Assembly (NCBI GenBank): GCA_025352885.1
Contig: JANXRZ010000193.1
Location: 1-43,094 of the forward strand
DNA from: Pseudomonadota bacterium
GTDB taxonomy: Bacteria > Pseudomonadota > Gammaproteobacteria > Burkholderiales > SG8-39
DNA length: 43,094 nucleotides
Reading direction: 5' to 3'
Shown: one piece after another, positions 1 through 7,947 of the stretch
Layout of the letters: every line of letters begins with the position of its first letter
Numbering within the stretch: the first letter of the stretch is position 1
Made by a program: the position numbers and the translations under genes
Notes under the pieces: generated by a model
What the model saw: only the letters and a program-made list of their open reading frames with translations
The model's database searches: none
What the model was told of the DNA's origin: nothing

Positions 1-748
1 CCGCCTTTCCCGCCTCGAGCGGCCCGGCCGCGGTGCGCATTGTCCAGCCACCCCCGGTTCTCGCTTCGAGGCTTGCCGCATTTCCTTGGAGGAACACGCC
101 GCCCAGCCGCTCGAACAGCTTTAAATAGGCAATCGACAACCCGTGCGGATCGTCCACGCGAGTCGGATCCGTCCAGTGCAACGCGCCCGGTAACACCGGC
201 GCAAGGTGCGGCTCCGCTTCCTGCAGCGCCTTCGCATCCAGTGCGCGGTAATTGAGGCCGAATTCGCGGTGCCAGCCCTCCGCCTCGGCGATCCGGCGAT
301 CCCTTTCGTAGGTCGTGCGAAAAACCTTCATCCACCCGCCGCGCTTGATGAAGTCCTGCGCCCCCGCCTCATCGGCCAGCGCATCGTGCTCCGTCACGGA
401 GTGCTCGATCAGCTTGACGTACTTGCGCGCAACCTCCGCGTGGCGGGCCGGACGCGAGTGATGCCAGTATTTCCAGAGGAAGGGCGCGAGGTCCAGCACC
501 GCGGAAGGATGGTAGTGGGCGTCGATCGTGCGGTTGAGGCTGTAGCGCAGCAAGGCGCCGAAGTCGTGCGGAAACCCGTAGGGGAAAACGCCTTCGCGCT
601 GGATCAGGCCGGCGTTCCCGAAAGACGTTTCCTCGGCTGCGCCGCGGCGATCCACGAGGGCCACCGAGCGGCCGCGCTTTTGCAGGTGGACCGCGACGCA
701 GATGCCGACGATCCCGGCCCCCAGCACCACGACATCGCAGTTCTTCAC
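1..748 (-). CDS. FAD-dependent oxidoreductase, DadA-like (partial, C-terminus outside window)
   Basis: The visible 249 residues begin with an N-terminal FAD-binding Rossmann motif (VVVLGAGIVGICVAVHL, residues about 5-21, then VALVDR), followed by a SFGNAGLIQ segment typical of D-amino acid dehydrogenase/glycine oxidase-like DAO family enzymes, which oxidise amines to imino acids. The start is GTG at 748, chosen because the Rossmann strand begins right after it and a GGAGGG ribosome site lies about 5 bases upstream. The reading frame is open to the edge of the window. The gene is last in the liv run, 19 bases after livM, so an amino acid or amine imported by that transporter is a reasonable substrate guess. 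The exact substrate cannot be told from this fragment. Confidence 0.85.
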   Translation of the reverse strand, partial: MKNCDVVVLGAGIVGICVAVHLQKRGRSVALVDRRGAAEETSFGNAGLIQREGVFPYGFPHDFGALLRYSLNRTIDAHYHPSAVLDLAPFLWKYWHHSRPARHAEVARKYVKLIEHSVTEHDALADEAGAQDFIKRGGWMKVFRTTYERDRRIAEAEGWHREFGLNYRALDAKALQEAEPHLAPVLPGALHWTDPTRVDDPHGLSIAYLKLFERLGGVFLQGNAASLEARTGGGWTMRTAAGPLEAGKA

Positions 749-767
749 TGCCCTCCAGCCGCCCCGG

Positions 768-1682
768 CTACTTGATGCGGGCGGCGATCTCACCGACCAC
801 GCCGCGCCGGAAGACGAGCACGCAGAGCACGAAGATGACCCCGGTGATCACCGTCACCCAGCCTTCGAGCGAAGCCAGGTAGTTCTGCAGCGTGACTACG
901 ATGAAGGCGCCGACCGTCGGCCCGAGGATCGTGCCCATGCCGCCGAGCAGCGTCATGAGCACCGCCTCGCCGGACATCGACCAGTGCACGTCCGTCAACG
1001 TCTCGAACTTGAACACGAGCGCCTTGGTTGCGCCGGCAAGGCCGGACAGGGCGCACGACAGCACGAACGCGAGCAGCTTGTACTTGTCGACGTCGTAGCC
1101 GAGCGACAGCGCCCTCGCCTCGTTCTCGCGGATGGCTTTCAGCACCTGCCCGAACGGCGAATGGATGGTGCGGTAGATCACCCAGAACCCGAACACCACG
1201 ATCGCGTAAGTGAAGTAGTACATCGCGTTGTCGTCGTCGAGGTTGACGAGGCCGAGGAAAGTCTGCCGGGGAATCGCCTGCAGCCCGTCCTCCCCGCCGG
1301 TGAACGGCACCTGCAGGTAGATGAAATACAGCATCTGCGAAAACGCCAGGGTGATCATGGCGAAGTAGATGCCTTGGCGCCGGATGGCCAGTGCGCCGAC
1401 CAAATAGCCAAGCAGCGCCGAGGCGGCCACGCCCGCGAGGATGCCAAGCTCGGTCGGGAATCCCAGTACCTTGACCGCATGGCCGCAGATGTAGCCGGCC
1501 GTCCCGAGGAACATCGCATGCCCGAACGAGAGCAGCCCCGTGTAGCCGAGCAGGAGGTTGAACGCGCTTGCGAACAGCGCGAAGCACAGCGCCTTCATGA
1601 GGAAGATCGGGTAGATCACCGCAGGCGCGACCAGCCCGACGATGAACAACACAATGTAAAGAATCCGGTTGCGGTTATTCAT
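768..1682 (-). CDS. livM: Branched-chain amino acid-type ABC transporter permease LivM
   Basis: This 304-residue inner-membrane permease has many hydrophobic segments and the LivM signature region GYTGLLSFGHAMFLG near residues 46-60, plus AIRENEARALSLGYD, the cytoplasmic loop that contacts the ATPases. The length is normal for LivM. It follows livH by only 7 bases, so the two are surely co-translated, and together they would form the heterodimeric membrane channel. LivHMGFK systems of Burkholderiales import branched-chain amino acids but also amides, urea and aromatic acids, so the substrate is open. Neighbouring ligase and crotonase genes favour a carboxylic acid or amino acid. Confidence 0.93.
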   Translation of the reverse strand: MNNRNRILYIVLFIVGLVAPAVIYPIFLMKALCFALFASAFNLLLGYTGLLSFGHAMFLGTAGYICGHAVKVLGFPTELGILAGVAASALLGYLVGALAIRRQGIYFAMITLAFSQMLYFIYLQVPFTGGEDGLQAIPRQTFLGLVNLDDDNAMYYFTYAIVVFGFWVIYRTIHSPFGQVLKAIRENEARALSLGYDVDKYKLLAFVLSCALSGLAGATKALVFKFETLTDVHWSMSGEAVLMTLLGGMGTILGPTVGAFIVVTLQNYLASLEGWVTVITGVIFVLCVLVFRRGVVGEIAARIK

Positions 1683-1689
1683 GGCGGGC

Positions 1690-2577
1690 TTATTTCTCCT
1701 TGCCGAAGAGGCCGGCCGGCCTCACCAGCAGCACGATTGCCATGATCACGAACACCACGGTGGAGGACGCCTCCGGGTAGAACACCTTGGTAAGACCTTC
1801 GATCACGCCCAGGCCCAGACCCGTGAGGATGGACCCCAGGATCGAGCCCATGCCGCCGATGACGACCACCGCGAACACCACGATGATGATGTTCGAGCCC
1901 ATCAGCGGATTGACCTGGATGATCGGCGCGGCGAGCACGCCGGCGAACGCCGCGAGCGCCACGCCGAACGCGTAAGTCAGCGTCACCATGCGCGGCACAT
2001 TGACGCCGAACGCCTGCGTGAGCGCGGCGTTCTCGGTGCCGGCGCGCAGGTAAGCGCCGAGCTTGGTCCGCTCAATGACGTACCAGGTCGAAAAGCAGAC
2101 AACGAGAGAGGCGACAACGACCCACGCGCGGTAGTTCGGCAGGATCATGAAGCCCAGGTTGGTGGCGCCCTTAAGCAGGTCGGGCACCTGGTAAGGCTGG
2201 CCGGAAACGCCGAATTGCTGGCGGAAGAGGCCTTCGAGGATCAAAGCGAGGCCGAACGTCAGCAGCAGGCCGTAGAGGTGGTCGAGCTTGTAGAGCCAGC
2301 GCAGCATCGTCTTTTCGATGATCACGCCGAGGATTCCGACGACCAGCGGCGAGACGACCAGCGCGAACCAGTAATTGAGGCCCAGGAACTGCAGCGTCAT
2401 CCAGGCGCCGAAAGCGCCCAGCATGTAGAAGGTGCCATGCGCGAAATTCACTACGTTCAGCAGCCCGAAGATCACCGCCAGCCCGAGGCTGAGCATGGCG
2501 TAGAACGACCCGTTCACCAGCCCCAGGAGGAGCTGGCTCAGGAAAGCCTGCAGCGGGATGCCGAATATTTCAGTCAT
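1690..2577 (-). CDS. livH: Branched-chain amino acid-type ABC transporter permease LivH
   Basis: This 295-residue integral membrane permease carries the LivH hallmark NVVNFAHGTFYMLGAF (about residues 42-57) and the conserved GGMGSILGSILTGLGLG region near the C-terminus. It pairs with LivM to form the translocation path. The start at 2577 sits downstream of the receptor gene and behind a strong hairpin (2585-2617), which could keep the amount of permease below that of the receptor. Nothing looks truncated. Confidence 0.93.
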   Translation of the reverse strand: MTEIFGIPLQAFLSQLLLGLVNGSFYAMLSLGLAVIFGLLNVVNFAHGTFYMLGAFGAWMTLQFLGLNYWFALVVSPLVVGILGVIIEKTMLRWLYKLDHLYGLLLTFGLALILEGLFRQQFGVSGQPYQVPDLLKGATNLGFMILPNYRAWVVVASLVVCFSTWYVIERTKLGAYLRAGTENAALTQAFGVNVPRMVTLTYAFGVALAAFAGVLAAPIIQVNPLMGSNIIIVVFAVVVIGGMGSILGSILTGLGLGVIEGLTKVFYPEASSTVVFVIMAIVLLVRPAGLFGKEK

Positions 2578-2584
2578 GAATCAG

Positions 2585-2623
2585 GGAGCGGACCCGGACG
2601 AGCCGGGCCCGCGCTCCTTTTTT
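2585..2623. terminator. Intercistronic hairpin between livK and livH
   Basis: GGAGCG (2585-2590) pairs with CGCTCC (2612-2617), and the inner part CCCGG pairs with CCGGG around a short loop, with a small internal mismatch. On the plus strand it is followed by six Ts (2618-2623), the shape of an intrinsic terminator. The liv genes run on the minus strand, where the T-run becomes an A-run ahead of the stem. It may block antisense transcription, protect the 3' end of livK mRNA or cause partial attenuation before livH. Confidence 0.6.
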
Positions 2624-2629
2624 CTCGCC

Positions 2630-3871
2630 TTACTTCTTGACCAGCGGGCAGCGCGATGCGGACATCGGCTGGAAAGCCTCGGCGGCCGGGATCGTGGCCT
2701 TGAGCGTGTAGTAGTCCCACGGGTACTTCGACTCCGACTGCTTCTTGACCTGCATGAGGTACATGTCGTGGATCATGCGGTTGTCGTCGCGCAGCTTGCC
2801 GTTGCGCAGGAAGAAGTCCGACACATCCATCTTCTTCATTTGCGCAACCACTGCCGCCGCGTCGTCCGTACCCGCGGCCTTGACTGCCTTGAGGTAGTTC
2901 ATGGTCGCCGAGTAGACGCCTGCGTGCACCATGGTGGGCTCCTTCTTCATCTTCTCGAAGAAGCGCTTGGAGAACTTGCGCGTCTGCTCGTCCATGTCCC
3001 AGTAGAAGCCGTCGGTCAGCAGCATGCCCTGCGCCGTGTTGAGGCCCAGGCTGTGCACGTCGGTGATGAACACCAGGAGGCCGGCCAGGCTCTGGTTCTT
3101 GGTGATGCCGAACTCGTTAGCCGCCTTGATCGAGTTGATCGTGTCGCCGCCCGCGTTCGCGAGGCCGACGATCTTGGCCTTGGAGCTCTGCGCCTGCAGG
3201 AGGAACGAGGAGAAGTCGGCCGCGTTCAGCGGATGGCGCACCTGGCCGACGACCTTGCCGCCGTTGGCCTTCACCACGTTGGACGTATCCGATTCAAGCG
3301 AGTGGCCGAATGCGTAGTCCGCCGTGAGGAAGTACCACGTGTCGCCGCCCTGCTTGACGATCGCCTTGCCCGTGCCGTTTGCCAGTGCAAACGTGTCGTA
3401 GGCGTAGTGAATCGTGTATGGGTTGCAGTCCTCGTTTGTCAGGCGCGTGGAAGCCGCGCCGACGTTCATGATGAGCTTCTTCTTCTCGGCTGCCACCTTG
3501 CCGGTGGCGATGCCGACCGCGGAGTTCAGCGCATCGGTGATCATGTCCACCTGCTGGCGGTCGAACCATTCGCGCGTGCGGTTGGCGCCGGTCTCGGCGT
3601 TGTTCTGGTGATCGGCCGAAACGAGCTCGATCTTGGCGCCGAGCACGGTCTTGCCGAAATCGTCGATCGCCATCTGCGCGGCGACGACCGAGCCCTGCCC
3701 GCCGAGGTCCGAATACAGGCCGGACATGTCGGTCAGCACGCCGATCTTCACTACGCCGTCGGAAATCTTCCCGGCGGGCGCTGCTGCGGGCGCCGGCTTT
3801 TGCTGGGCCATGGCCAACGGCGCAAGCGCGAACGCCCCCGCCACAACTGCACTGATCAATTTTCGTTGCAT
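2630..3871 (-). CDS. livK: Periplasmic branched-chain amino acid-type substrate-binding protein (LivK family)
   Basis: This 413-residue type I periplasmic binding protein captures the substrate for the LivHMGF channel. The signal peptide is MQRKLISAVVAGAFALAPLAMA, with cleavage likely after residue 22. The mature part opens with the family's VVKIGVLTDMSGLYSDLGG and later has GHSLESD and LLVFITDVHSLGLNTAQGM. The start at 3871 is chosen over upstream codons because AAAGGAGG lies about 7 bases before it and the signal peptide then begins correctly. The gene sits between livF and livH, an unusual but intact position. The proline/alanine-rich stretch after the signal peptide (PAPAAAPAG) is a flexible linker. 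Confidence 0.92.
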   Translation of the reverse strand: MQRKLISAVVAGAFALAPLAMAQQKPAPAAAPAGKISDGVVKIGVLTDMSGLYSDLGGQGSVVAAQMAIDDFGKTVLGAKIELVSADHQNNAETGANRTREWFDRQQVDMITDALNSAVGIATGKVAAEKKKLIMNVGAASTRLTNEDCNPYTIHYAYDTFALANGTGKAIVKQGGDTWYFLTADYAFGHSLESDTSNVVKANGGKVVGQVRHPLNAADFSSFLLQAQSSKAKIVGLANAGGDTINSIKAANEFGITKNQSLAGLLVFITDVHSLGLNTAQGMLLTDGFYWDMDEQTRKFSKRFFEKMKKEPTMVHAGVYSATMNYLKAVKAAGTDDAAAVVAQMKKMDVSDFFLRNGKLRDDNRMIHDMYLMQVKKQSESKYPWDYYTLKATIPAAEAFQPMSASRCPLVKK

Positions 3872-3902
3872 TTTCCTGCCTCCTTTGAAATTCGGTTTCG
3901 CT

Positions 3903-4631
3903 TCACACGCCGAGATATTCATGCAGCATGCCCATCTTCGAGTCCAGCTCGGCCGCCGCGAAGGTCTCCGCGATCCGGCCGTGCTCCATGACGTAATGCC
4001 GGTCCGCGAGCGGCGCAGCGAAGCGGAAATTCTGCTCGACGAGCACGATGGTAAATCCCCGCTCCTTGAGCTGCAGGATGATCTTGCCGAGCGTCTGCAC
4101 GATGACGGGCGCCAGGCCCTCGGTGATTTCGTCGAGCAGCAGGAGGCGCGCGCCGGTGCGCAGGATCCTGGCCATTGCGAGCATCTGCTGCTCGCCGCCC
4201 GACAGGCGCGTGCCCTGGCTCGAGCGGCGCTCTTCCAGGTTCGGGAACATTTTGTAGATCTCGGCGACGGATAACCCGCCCTTCTGCACCTCGGGCGGCA
4301 GGAGGAGGTTTTCCTCGGCCGAGAGGCTTGAGAAAATCCCGCGCTCTTCGGGGCAGTACCCGATGCCCATGTGCGCGATCCGGTGGGTCGCCAGGCCGAT
4401 CACTTCAGCCCCGTTGACCTTGATCGACCCCTTGCGGGCGCCGACCAGCCCGAGGATGGATTTAAGGGTGGTCGTCCGGCCGGCGCCGTTGCGCCCGAGC
4501 AGCGTCACGACTTCGCCTTCATTCACCACTAGGTCGACGCCGTGAAGGATGTGCGATTCGCCGTACCAGGCGTTGAGGCCGCTGATGGACAGCGCGGCTT
4601 TGGCTCCGGCGGTCGGCATGACGGCGGCCAT
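3903..4631 (-). CDS. livF: ABC transporter ATP-binding protein LivF, with altered Walker A
   Basis: This 242-residue ATPase of the liv transporter has the signature LSGGEQQ (143-149), Walker B LLLLDE (163-168) and the LivF-type VEQNF. The Walker A loop reads GRNGAGRTT, so the otherwise invariant lysine is Arg52 (codon CGG at 4476-4478). Such a change normally weakens or abolishes ATP hydrolysis, although the partner LivG has a normal loop. The ATG at 4631 follows the livG stop after a single base, showing tight coupling; Met5 is an alternative start. The rest of the protein looks well preserved, so it is not an obvious pseudogene. Confidence 0.92.
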   Translation of the reverse strand: MAAVMPTAGAKAALSISGLNAWYGESHILHGVDLVVNEGEVVTLLGRNGAGRTTTLKSILGLVGARKGSIKVNGAEVIGLATHRIAHMGIGYCPEERGIFSSLSAEENLLLPPEVQKGGLSVAEIYKMFPNLEERRSSQGTRLSGGEQQMLAMARILRTGARLLLLDEITEGLAPVIVQTLGKIILQLKERGFTIVLVEQNFRFAAPLADRHYVMEHGRIAETFAAAELDSKMGMLHEYLGV

Positions 4632-4632
4632 G

Positions 4633-5385
4633 CTAGTGGACCGCGCCCATGTAGGCCTCGATCACGCCGGGGTGTTTCGAGACCTCGGCGTACGGCCCTT
4701 CGGCCAGCACGGCGCCCCGCTGCAGCACGGTGATCGTGTCGCAGATGCCGGAGACGACGCCCATGTTGTGCTCGACCATGAGGATCGTGCGACCGGCCGA
4801 GACTTTCTTGATGAGCGCCTTTACCCGATCGACGTCTTCGTGGCCCATGCCGGCAGTCGGCTCGTCGAGCAGCATGAGCTCGGGCTCCATGGCGAGCGTC
4901 GTTGCGATTTCGAGCGCGCGCTTGCGGCCATAGGGCAATTCCACCGTGACCGACTGCGCGAATGAGCCGAGGTCCACGGACTCGAGCAGCGCCATGGCTT
5001 TGCCATCGAGCGTTTTCAGGACCTTCTCGGATTTCCAGAAGTGGAAAGAGTTGCCCATCGAGCGCTGCAGGCCGATGCGAACGTTCTCGAGCACGGTGAG
5101 GTGCGGGAAGACTGCGGAAATCTGGAAGGAGCGGATGATGCCGCGGCGGGCCGTCTGCGCGGGCTTCTCGGCGGTGATGTCCTCGCCGTTGTAGAGGATG
5201 CGTCCGGCAGTCGGCGGCAGGAACTTGGTGAGCAAATTGAAAAACGTGGTCTTGCCGGCGCCGTTCGGGCCGATAAGCGCGTGGATGGTGCCGCGCCTCA
5301 CCTTGAGATCGACCCCATTGACGGCGACGAAGCCCTTGAACTCCTTCGTCAACCCCCGGGTCTCGAGGATGATGTCTCCAGCCAT
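4633..5385 (-). CDS. livG: ABC transporter ATP-binding protein LivG
   Basis: This 250-residue ATPase is the second nucleotide-binding subunit of the liv transporter. It has an intact Walker A (GPNGAGKTT, 39-47), the LivG-type signature LPYGRKR (150-156), Walker B MLLDEPTAG (171-179) and the switch histidine in VEHNM (H206). The start at 5385 is placed at MAGDIILETRGL, where the family fold begins, behind AAAGAGA. An upstream in-frame start would add a basic stretch without family resemblance. It is the first liv gene, 117 bases after the crotonase gene, and that gap could hold a secondary promoter, though I saw no clear one. Confidence 0.93.
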   Translation of the reverse strand: MAGDIILETRGLTKEFKGFVAVNGVDLKVRRGTIHALIGPNGAGKTTFFNLLTKFLPPTAGRILYNGEDITAEKPAQTARRGIIRSFQISAVFPHLTVLENVRIGLQRSMGNSFHFWKSEKVLKTLDGKAMALLESVDLGSFAQSVTVELPYGRKRALEIATTLAMEPELMLLDEPTAGMGHEDVDRVKALIKKVSAGRTILMVEHNMGVVSGICDTITVLQRGAVLAEGPYAEVSKHPGVIEAYMGAVH

Positions 5386-5502
5386 GTTCTCTTTTTCGTG
5401 CAGCCCGGACTGACACCCGTGGCCGGGCGCGTAGTGTGCCTGTTGCGCTGCGGGAAAACAACCTTCGGCGGAGTGGCTGCGCCACCCCCGCAAAAGGCGG
5501 CG

Positions 5503-6297
5503 CTAGCGCTTCCAGTCCGGCGGGCGCTTGCCTATGAAGGCATCCATGCCCTCCTTGCCTTCGGGCTGGGTAAAACTGGCTGAAATCACCCCGCCGGCCA
5601 GTTCGTAGGCCCGGTCCACGCCGAGGTCCATCTGGTCGTAGAACGCCCGCTTGCCGGCCGCTATCGATGCGGCAGGCTTGGCGGCGATTTTCGACGCGAG
5701 ATCGGCGACAGCGCCATCGAGCCCGGCGGCGGCCACCACGTTATTGACCAACCCCCATTCGAGGGCTTTGGCTGCGTCGACCCTGTCCCCGGTGAGCAGC
5801 ATTTCCATCGCATGCTTTCGCAGCAGGTTCCGGCCAATCGGAACGCTGGGCGTCGAGCAGAAGAAGCCCCAGTTCACCCCGGGCGTCGTGAAGGTCGCAT
5901 TGTCGGATGCAATGGCCAGGTCGCACTGTGCAACCAGTTGGCAGCCGGCGGCGGCAGCGGTGCCCTGCACCTTTGCGATCACCGGCTGAGGCAGCCGCTG
6001 GATCGACAGCATCATGCGATTGCAGGTTTCGAACAGCGCACTGACCTTGTCCGGTGTGCCCAGTGCGCGGATTTCCTTGAGATCGTGGCCGGCGCAAAAG
6101 CCCTTGCCCGCAGCGGCGAGAACCACGACGCGCACGCTCCCATCCTTGGCGATTGCGTCCAACGCAGACTGGAGCGCGCCGAGCATCTCGAGCGTGAGGA
6201 GGTTCATCTGCGCGCCGCGATTGAGCGTCAGCGTGGCCACGCCGTCGCGCTCCTCGTGCAGCAGGATGGGCAGGCCAGGGTCGGGGACAGCGCTCAT
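5503..6297 (-). CDS. Crotonase-fold protein, ECHDC3-like enoyl-CoA hydratase homologue
   Basis: This 264-residue crotonase-superfamily protein has the oxyanion-hole elements CAGHDL (68-73) and AAAAGC (114-119). The two glutamates that act in classical enoyl-CoA hydratase are replaced: Gln120 in GCQL and Gly140 in TPGVNWG. The pattern GCQLVAQCD plus TPGVNWGFFCSTP matches the ECHDC3 branch as I know it, whose reaction is not well established. It starts 6 bases after the acyl-CoA ligase stop and so belongs to the same operon. A CoA-thioester substrate is likely; simple hydratase activity is doubtful. Confidence 0.88.
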   Translation of the reverse strand: MSAVPDPGLPILLHEERDGVATLTLNRGAQMNLLTLEMLGALQSALDAIAKDGSVRVVVLAAAGKGFCAGHDLKEIRALGTPDKVSALFETCNRMMLSIQRLPQPVIAKVQGTAAAAGCQLVAQCDLAIASDNATFTTPGVNWGFFCSTPSVPIGRNLLRKHAMEMLLTGDRVDAAKALEWGLVNNVVAAAGLDGAVADLASKIAAKPAASIAAGKRAFYDQMDLGVDRAYELAGGVISASFTQPEGKEGMDAFIGKRPPDWKR

Positions 6298-6303
6298 GAA
6301 CGC

Positions 6304-7947
6304 CTACTTGATGGCGGAAGTCGACTTCGCCTGCTCGCGCAGGACGAATTTCTGGATTTTACCCGTGGACGTTTTCGGCAAGGTGCCGAACACCACCCGC
6401 TTGGGCGCCTTGAAGCGTGCCATGTGCTTGCGGCAGAACTCGATGATTTCCGCCTCGGTCGCGGTTGCGCCGGTCTTGAGTTCGACGAAGGCGCACGGCG
6501 TCTCGCCCCACTTGGGGTCCGGCTGCGCCACCACGGCCGCAGCCATCACGGCGCTGTGGCGATAGAGCACATCCTCGACCTCGATCGAGGAAATATTCTC
6601 GCCACCCGAAATGATCACGTCTTTGGAGCGATCCTTGATTTTCACGTAGCCGTCCGGATGCATGACGGCAAGGTCGCCCGAATGGAACCAGCCGCCCTCG
6701 AATGCTTCTCGAGTCGCCTCGGGATTCTTGAGATAGCCCTTCATCGTGATGTTGCCGCGGAACATGATCTCGCCCATCGTTTCCCCATCGGCCGGCACCG
6801 GCTTCATGGTTTCCGGGTCCATCACGGCCACGGCTTCCTGGACCGGATAGCGCACGCCCTGTCGGCCATTCAGCCGCGCCTGCTCGGAAAGCGGCAGGCT
6901 GGCCCACTCCTCGTGCTTTGCGCAAACCGTCGCCGGGCCATAGACCTCGGTCAGGCCGTAGACATGCGTGATCGAGAAGCCCATCTGCTCCATGCCTTCG
7001 AGGATCGCCGCCGGCGGCGCGGCGCCTGCAACGAGGCAGCTCACCTTGTGCTTGATGCCTTTCTTCAGGTCCTCGGGCGCATTGATGAGCGTCTGGTGGA
7101 CGATGGGCGCACCGCAATAGTGGCTCACCTTGTGCTCGCGAATCGCGTTCAGGATCGGCGCGGCCTCGACTTTGCGCAGGCAGATGTTGGTGCCCGCAAG
7201 CGCCGCGACCGTCCAGGGGAAGCACCAGCCGTTGCAGTGGAACATCGGCAGCGTCCACAGATAGACCGCGTGATGCGGCATCGCCCAGACCATGATGTTG
7301 CCAATGGCGTTCAGGTAGGCACCGCGGTGATGCGTCACCACGCCTTTAGGATTGCCCGTCGTCCCGGACGTGTAGCCCAGCGCAATGGCTTGCCACTCAT
7401 CCACCGGACCCCGCCACATGAAGTTTTCGTCGCCTTCGGCCAGCAGCGCTTCGTAATCTTTCTCGCCCAACAGCTTGCCGCCGGCAAAGGCCGCGTCGTC
7501 CACATCGATCACAACGGGCCTATTTTTCGCGAGCGCCAGGGCTTTCTCGACGATCGGCGAATATTCGCGATCCGTGATGAGGAGCTTCGCATTCCCATGG
7601 TCGAGCATGAAGGCGATCGACTCGGCATCCAGGCGCGTGTTCAGCGCATTCAGCACCGCCCCCGTTACCGGCACGCCGAAATGCGCTTCATACATGGGCG
7701 GCGTATTCGGCAGCATCACCGCAACTGTGTCGCCTACGCCTACACCGCGCTTGGTGAGGGCAGAAGCAAGGCGGCGGCAGCGCGCGAACGTCTGCTTCCA
7801 CGTGAAGCGCTGGTCGCCGTGGATTACGGAAATGCGGTCCGGGTACACGCTTGCCGCGCGCTCGATGAACGTCACCGGCGACAACGACGCGTAATTGGCC
7901 GCATTCTTGTCGAGGTCCAGCTCGTACGGATTGGCTTTGTTCATCAT
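6304..7947 (-). CDS. AMP-forming acyl-CoA synthetase
   Basis: This 547-residue ANL-superfamily ligase activates a carboxylic acid to its CoA thioester through an acyl-adenylate. It shows the P-loop-like YTSGTTGNPKG (192-202), a YGLTE motif, GWFHSGDLA, the hinge KDRSKDVIISGGENIS and the C-terminal catalytic-lysine segment TSTGKIQK. The sequence resembles the medium/long-chain and methylthiopropionate-type CoA ligases, so the acyl substrate is uncertain. The start at 7947 (ATGATG) overlaps the dnaQ stop by four bases (ATGA); Met2 at 7944 is equally possible. The crotonase follows immediately, suggesting that the two act on the same acyl-CoA. Confidence 0.9.
   Translation of the reverse strand: MMNKANPYELDLDKNAANYASLSPVTFIERAASVYPDRISVIHGDQRFTWKQTFARCRRLASALTKRGVGVGDTVAVMLPNTPPMYEAHFGVPVTGAVLNALNTRLDAESIAFMLDHGNAKLLITDREYSPIVEKALALAKNRPVVIDVDDAAFAGGKLLGEKDYEALLAEGDENFMWRGPVDEWQAIALGYTSGTTGNPKGVVTHHRGAYLNAIGNIMVWAMPHHAVYLWTLPMFHCNGWCFPWTVAALAGTNICLRKVEAAPILNAIREHKVSHYCGAPIVHQTLINAPEDLKKGIKHKVSCLVAGAAPPAAILEGMEQMGFSITHVYGLTEVYGPATVCAKHEEWASLPLSEQARLNGRQGVRYPVQEAVAVMDPETMKPVPADGETMGEIMFRGNITMKGYLKNPEATREAFEGGWFHSGDLAVMHPDGYVKIKDRSKDVIISGGENISSIEVEDVLYRHSAVMAAAVVAQPDPKWGETPCAFVELKTGATATEAEIIEFCRKHMARFKAPKRVVFGTLPKTSTGKIQKFVLREQAKSTSAIK

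Noticed and set aside
206-2640. Long plus-strand open frames opposite the liv genes and the oxidoreductase
   Set aside because: Arg/His/Glu-rich, low-complexity translations typical of antisense shadows in GC-rich DNA; the minus-strand proteins have clear family motifs.
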